The notes beneath the pieces are model-generated. The model was given only the letters and a program-made list of their open reading frames with translations. It did not search any database and was not told where the DNA came from. Of a stretch of DNA of 9,505 bases, positions 6,205 through 9,505 are shown one piece after another (the stretch's first letter is position 1; each line of letters starts with the position of its first letter). Location of the stretch: contig JAEDEY010000082.1 of assembly GCA_016293065.1 (NCBI GenBank), forward strand, positions 1 to 9,505. Reading direction: 5' to 3'. The DNA comes from Bacteroidales bacterium (GTDB lineage Bacteria; Bacteroidota; Bacteroidia; Bacteroidales; UBA3663). A program made the translations under genes and the position numbers.

Positions 6205-6614
6205 TGAAACATAAGATTTATCTGGCATTAGGCTCAAACCTTGGCGATGGAAAATCTAATCTTGATAAGGCTGTAGCTATGCTGTCTCAGCGCGTCGGAG
6301 TTGTCTTGGCTGTGTCAAGTTTTATTGAGAGCGAGCCTTGGGGGTTCGAAAGTGAACATCGCTTTACCAATGGGGCAGTGGCAATGCTCACCTCGTTGAG
6401 CCCATTCGAACTGCTTGATGCGACACAGTCTATCGAACGTGAAATGGGACGCCAACATAAGCATAAGCCAGGCGAACCATATCGTGACAGGATAATCGAC
6501 ATCGACATTCTGCTCTACGACGACTTGCAGATAGCGACCGGCCAATTGGTCATTCCTCATCCGCATATTAATGATAGAGATTTTGTCAGATTGCCGCTCG
6601 CTGAGATATTATAA
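6204..6614 (+). CDS. folK: 2-amino-4-hydroxy-6-hydroxymethyldihydropteridine diphosphokinase (HPPK)
   Basis: This transfers pyrophosphate from ATP to 6-hydroxymethyl-7,8-dihydropterin, the step before dihydropteroate synthase in folate synthesis. The 136-residue protein has the full motif order: ALGSNLGD (8-15), ESEPWGFESEHRFTNGAV (42-59), and RDRIIDIDILLYDD (94-107) with the Mg-binding pair Asp99 and Asp101. It closes with IPHPHINDRDFVRLPLAEI (117-135). It is shorter than the E. coli enzyme (~159) but ends normally. The ATG at 6204-6206 overlaps the queA TGA (6202-6204) in the form TGATG, which suggests coupled translation. The TTG at 6201 would add one residue and is less likely. The next gene, sppA, follows after 20 bp. 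Confidence 0.94.
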   Translation: MKHKIYLALGSNLGDGKSNLDKAVAMLSQRVGVVLAVSSFIESEPWGFESEHRFTNGAVAMLTSLSPFELLDATQSIEREMGRQHKHKPGEPYRDRIIDIDILLYDDLQIATGQLVIPHPHINDRDFVRLPLAEIL

Positions 6615-6634
6615 TTTTTTATAATGCATAGAAT

Positions 6635-8413
6635 ATGAAATCTTTTCTTAAAATGGTAGTTGCTGCTTTTGTAGGAGTATTTCTCGCTATAATCATCAGC
6701 ACATTGTTTTATACATGCACCTTTATAGGATTGGTGGCAACTTTGTCTGACGACCAGACAACAGCCGCCTCTAAGCCAAACGATGTCCTCGTCCTCAAGA
6801 TCAATGGCCCTGTGCAGGAGATGCCTTCGGCAATGCCTTTCAGCTTCGATATGCTTTCGGGTTTCTCGCTGAATGAGTCTCTTGACTTGCAGACCATCAT
6901 TCAGGCTATTGATGTTGCCGAGGTAGATCCGAACATTGCCGGTATCTATCTCAACACCGACAATATGTCTGCACAGCCTGCTACTTACGAGGCTATACAT
7001 AATCGTTTCGAGGAGTTCAAGAAGTCAGGAAAGTGGATTGTATCGTACAACGACAACTATACGCTCGGACAGTATTATCTCGCTTCTATGGCTGATAGCT
7101 TGTTCGTCAACACCATCGGTACCGTTCAGCTCGATGGTATGACGTCTGTCGTGCCATATTTCAAGGGCTTGCTCGATAAACTCGATGTCAATGTCCAGAT
7201 TTTCCGTGTGGGTTCGTTCAAGTCGGCAGTCGAGCCATATATGCTGAGCGAGATGTCTGATGCCAACCGCCAGCAGATCTCTTGCTATCTCTCTTCTATC
7301 TGGAATGTGATGGCAACTGATATTGCAGCGCATCTTGATGTCGATGTGTCTTACATTGATAGTCTTGCCAATCTGGCAGTGAGCTATATGACACCAGAAG
7401 AACTGGCTACTACAGGACTCGTCGATGCCCAGATCTACAAGGAGGATGTCGAGAGTCTCATTCTCTCTATGACTGGCGAAAAGGAGTTTCACGGCATTTC
7501 AGCCAAGGCTCTGGCAAACAACTATTCGAAGCATTTCCCTTCTGCCGGCAAAGAAAAGATCGCTGTGCTGTATGCCGTGGGCGAGATTCTCTCTGAAGAA
7601 GGAGCAGCAACCGATGGGCTGTCGATATACTGGCCTACGATCGTCAAAGAGATAAAGGCATTGCAAAAAGACGACAATGTTAAGGCAGTGGTGCTTCGCG
7701 TCAACTCTCCTGGAGGCAGTGCTTTTGCTTCCGAGCAGATATGGAAAGCTTTGACCGAACTGCGCGATGTGAAGCCTCTGATAGTATCGATGGGCGACTA
7801 TGCCGCTTCTGGCGGATATTATATAAGCGCACCTGCCGATTACGTCTTTGCCGAACCAAACACTTTGACAGGCTCAATTGGAGTGTTTGGCATGATTCCT
7901 GATTTCTCGGGTCTTGCCAACCGCAAGCTTGGTGTGACATTCCAGGAAGTAAAGACACACGATCTCGGGGCAATGCATCTATATCGCCCAGCTACATCTG
8001 TCGAGAGCGAAAAGATTCAGAAGAGCGTCGAACATACCTACGACCTTTTCTTGTCTCGTTGTGCTGAAGGCCGTGCGATGGAGAAAGACAGCATTGCCGT
8101 GATTGCCGGAGGCCGTGTCTGGACAGGACGTGATGCTTTGGCCAATGGCTTAGTTGATGAATTGGGTGGTTTGTCTGATGCTGTGGAATATGCAGCAAGG
8201 CAGCTCGGCATTGAGAACGGTCAGTATTACGTCGATACTTATCCAAAGCCCGAAGACAGTTTCCAGGCTCTATTCAAGACAATGTCCGACGATGCCACTA
8301 TCCGTATGGCCGACTACATCTTGGGTTCAGACCGACAGGCTCTTGATTTCTTGCAATCCCTCAAGACTGCAGATCGAGTACAGGCTCGAATGTTCAACAG
8401 AGTGGATATGTGA
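6635..8413 (+). CDS. sppA: Signal peptide peptidase SppA, long (67K) type
   Basis: An inner-membrane serine protease that breaks down signal peptides left after export. The protein has 592 residues, the tandem two-domain length of the E. coli type rather than the short Gram-positive type. One N-terminal membrane anchor spans residues ~7-34, with a short basic start (MKSFLK). The N-terminal domain holds the general-base lysine, Lys196, in FRVGSFKSAVEPYMLSEMS (190-208), preceded by QYYLASMADSLFVN (146-159). The C-terminal domain holds the nucleophile Ser392 in MGDYAASGGYYISAPA (386-401), preceded by LRVNSPGGSAFASE (354-367) and followed by LTGSIGVFG (411-419). Serine and lysine on separate domains are the known Ser-Lys dyad arrangement. 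The gap to lpxK is 40 bp, with no convincing promoter. It joins the envelope genes uppP and lpxK in this run. Confidence 0.96.
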   Translation: MKSFLKMVVAAFVGVFLAIIISTLFYTCTFIGLVATLSDDQTTAASKPNDVLVLKINGPVQEMPSAMPFSFDMLSGFSLNESLDLQTIIQAIDVAEVDPNIAGIYLNTDNMSAQPATYEAIHNRFEEFKKSGKWIVSYNDNYTLGQYYLASMADSLFVNTIGTVQLDGMTSVVPYFKGLLDKLDVNVQIFRVGSFKSAVEPYMLSEMSDANRQQISCYLSSIWNVMATDIAAHLDVDVSYIDSLANLAVSYMTPEELATTGLVDAQIYKEDVESLILSMTGEKEFHGISAKALANNYSKHFPSAGKEKIAVLYAVGEILSEEGAATDGLSIYWPTIVKEIKALQKDDNVKAVVLRVNSPGGSAFASEQIWKALTELRDVKPLIVSMGDYAASGGYYISAPADYVFAEPNTLTGSIGVFGMIPDFSGLANRKLGVTFQEVKTHDLGAMHLYRPATSVESEKIQKSVEHTYDLFLSRCAEGRAMEKDSIAVIAGGRVWTGRDALANGLVDELGGLSDAVEYAARQLGIENGQYYVDTYPKPEDSFQALFKTMSDDATIRMADYILGSDRQALDFLQSLKTADRVQARMFNRVDM

Positions 8414-8453
8414 TAACACAAGATTCGAAATTCATACCTTAATAATATAATAT

Positions 8454-9505
8454 ATGTATCTGCCAAAAGTTAAGACATATCCGGCATTAGCTCCTTTAGC
8501 GTGGCTGTATGGGCTTGCCGTTTGGTGGCGAAATAGAATGTTCGATCATGGAACCCTCAAGCAGGAATCGTTTGAGGATAAGGTTGCTGTGATATGTGTC
8601 GGAAATCTATCAGTTGGAGGTACAGGAAAAACACCTCATACCGAGTATATTGTCAGGCTGATGCTGCGCAATGGCATCGGCCCTGTTGCTGTACTGAGCA
8701 GGGGATACAAACGATTAAGCAAGGGATTCGTGCTGGCTGGGCCTAATGTCTCATCATCGAAATTGGGCGACGAGAGCTATCAGCTCTACCGTAAGTTCCC
8801 GCAATTGATAGTGGCTGTCGATGAAGACCGCAGGGACGGAATACGCAAGCTGCTCAAGCTGCCGCAGCCCCCTAAGGTTGTTATTCTCGACGATGCCATG
8901 CAGCATAGATATGTCAAGCCTGGATTGACCCTTTGCCTGACAAGCCACAATCGCATCATGTACAAAGACCGGCTCCTGCCTATGGGGCGTCTCCGTGAGC
9001 CAATCCAGGGTGTGCAGCGTGCCGATGTTGTCTTGGTGACCAAGTGCCCGAGTGCATTGCGCCAGGAAGAGACGGTCGAGATTGTTGGCAATGTGCCGAC
9101 TTCTCAGCAGCCAATACTCTATAGCTCATATCGCTATGGCAAATTGGTCAATCTCGAAACAGGCTTGCCTACTGAGGTCGATCACACCACACAGGTGCTC
9201 GTAGTGACAGGTATTGCCGATCCTACGGTATTGCATAATTATGTGCAGACTCATTATCGTCTGCTTGATATTCTCAACTATGGCGATCATCATCGTTTTT
9301 CCAACAAAGACATTCAGAATATTAAGCAGAGCCTGAATAATATCGATGTCGAAGGGTATTGCACCAATCATAGCGGTATGCAATCGATCATCATCACTAC
9401 CGAGAAAGACGCTTCGCGCATGATCGACCATCCTGCTGTGACTGCCGATTTGCGCAAGCGCATTTATTACCTCCCCACCGAGGTGTATTTCTTGTTGGAT
9501 CATGG
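8454..9505 (+). CDS. lpxK: Tetraacyldisaccharide 4'-kinase LpxK (3' truncated by window)
   Basis: This phosphorylates the 4' position of the tetraacyldisaccharide precursor of lipid A at the inner membrane. The frame stays open from ATG 8454 to the window end, giving ~350 codons; Bacteroidetes LpxK is somewhat longer, so only the C-terminus is missing. Motifs seen: an N-terminal membrane-associated helix (residues ~9-29), the Walker A loop GNLSVGGTGKTP (50-61), LSRGYKR (81-87), GDES (105-108), the Walker B-like ILDDAMQHR (144-152) and LLPMGRLREP (174-183). Further on are VVTGIADP, NYGDHHRFSNKDI and TTEKDASRM, which match the second domain of the family. No Shine-Dalgarno site is seen. Its presence indicates a lipid A-making Gram-negative cell. 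Confidence 0.95.
   Translation, partial: MYLPKVKTYPALAPLAWLYGLAVWWRNRMFDHGTLKQESFEDKVAVICVGNLSVGGTGKTPHTEYIVRLMLRNGIGPVAVLSRGYKRLSKGFVLAGPNVSSSKLGDESYQLYRKFPQLIVAVDEDRRDGIRKLLKLPQPPKVVILDDAMQHRYVKPGLTLCLTSHNRIMYKDRLLPMGRLREPIQGVQRADVVLVTKCPSALRQEETVEIVGNVPTSQQPILYSSYRYGKLVNLETGLPTEVDHTTQVLVVTGIADPTVLHNYVQTHYRLLDILNYGDHHRFSNKDIQNIKQSLNNIDVEGYCTNHSGMQSIIITTEKDASRMIDHPAVTADLRKRIYYLPTEVYFLLDH

Noticed and set aside
5497..6237. A long minus-strand open frame of 246 codons opposite queA.
   Set aside because: It is antisense to a well-supported queA. The His-rich composition is an effect of the complementary codons.
6624..6638. A four-codon ORF (Met-His-Arg-Ile-stop) whose stop overlaps the sppA ATG.
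   Set aside because: It has no ribosome-binding site and is easily expected by chance in a short AT-rich gap; there is no evidence that it is translated.

Overview
The window looks like chromosomal core sequence from a member of the Bacteroidales (gut or oral Bacteroidetes). The basis is the gene order ftsX, DUF3098, uppP, truB, queA, folK, sppA, lpxK, the Bacteroidetes-type promoter elements (TTTG or TTG, then TAnnTTTG-like), the scarcity of Shine-Dalgarno sites, and protein-level resemblance to Bacteroides and Prevotella families recalled from memory. I cannot name the genus. I see no insertion sequence, CRISPR array, tRNA, rRNA or phage gene, and no obvious compositional break.

Layout. 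Bases 1-371 hold the 3' end of a plus-strand outer-membrane beta-barrel gene. It runs tail to tail, with 2 bp between stop codons, into a minus-strand pair of rhomboid intramembrane serine proteases (374-1279 and 1294-1998). A 210-bp divergent intergenic region (1999-2208) carries a good promoter candidate on each strand, a 15-bp dyad over the rhomboid promoter, and a possibly folded ftsX leader. From 2209 to the right edge, eight plus-strand genes follow with gaps of 40 bp or less: ftsX, a DUF3098 small membrane protein, uppP, truB, queA, folK (overlapping queA by 1 bp), sppA and lpxK (cut by the window end).

Function. The long run reads as a housekeeping operon. It mixes envelope work (FtsX for division and peptidoglycan control, UppP for lipid-carrier recycling, SppA for signal-peptide clearance, LpxK for lipid A phosphorylation) with tRNA modification (TruB pseudouridine 55, QueA queuosine) and folate synthesis (FolK). 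The rhomboid pair adds membrane proteolysis.

I did not find a convincing new multi-gene system. The points most worth a second look are a QueA with substitutions in several motifs that are normally near-invariant, a TruB with an insertion of about 43 residues and a forced TTG start, the uncharacterised DUF3098 protein between ftsX and uppP, and the dyad and leader structures in the divergent promoter region.
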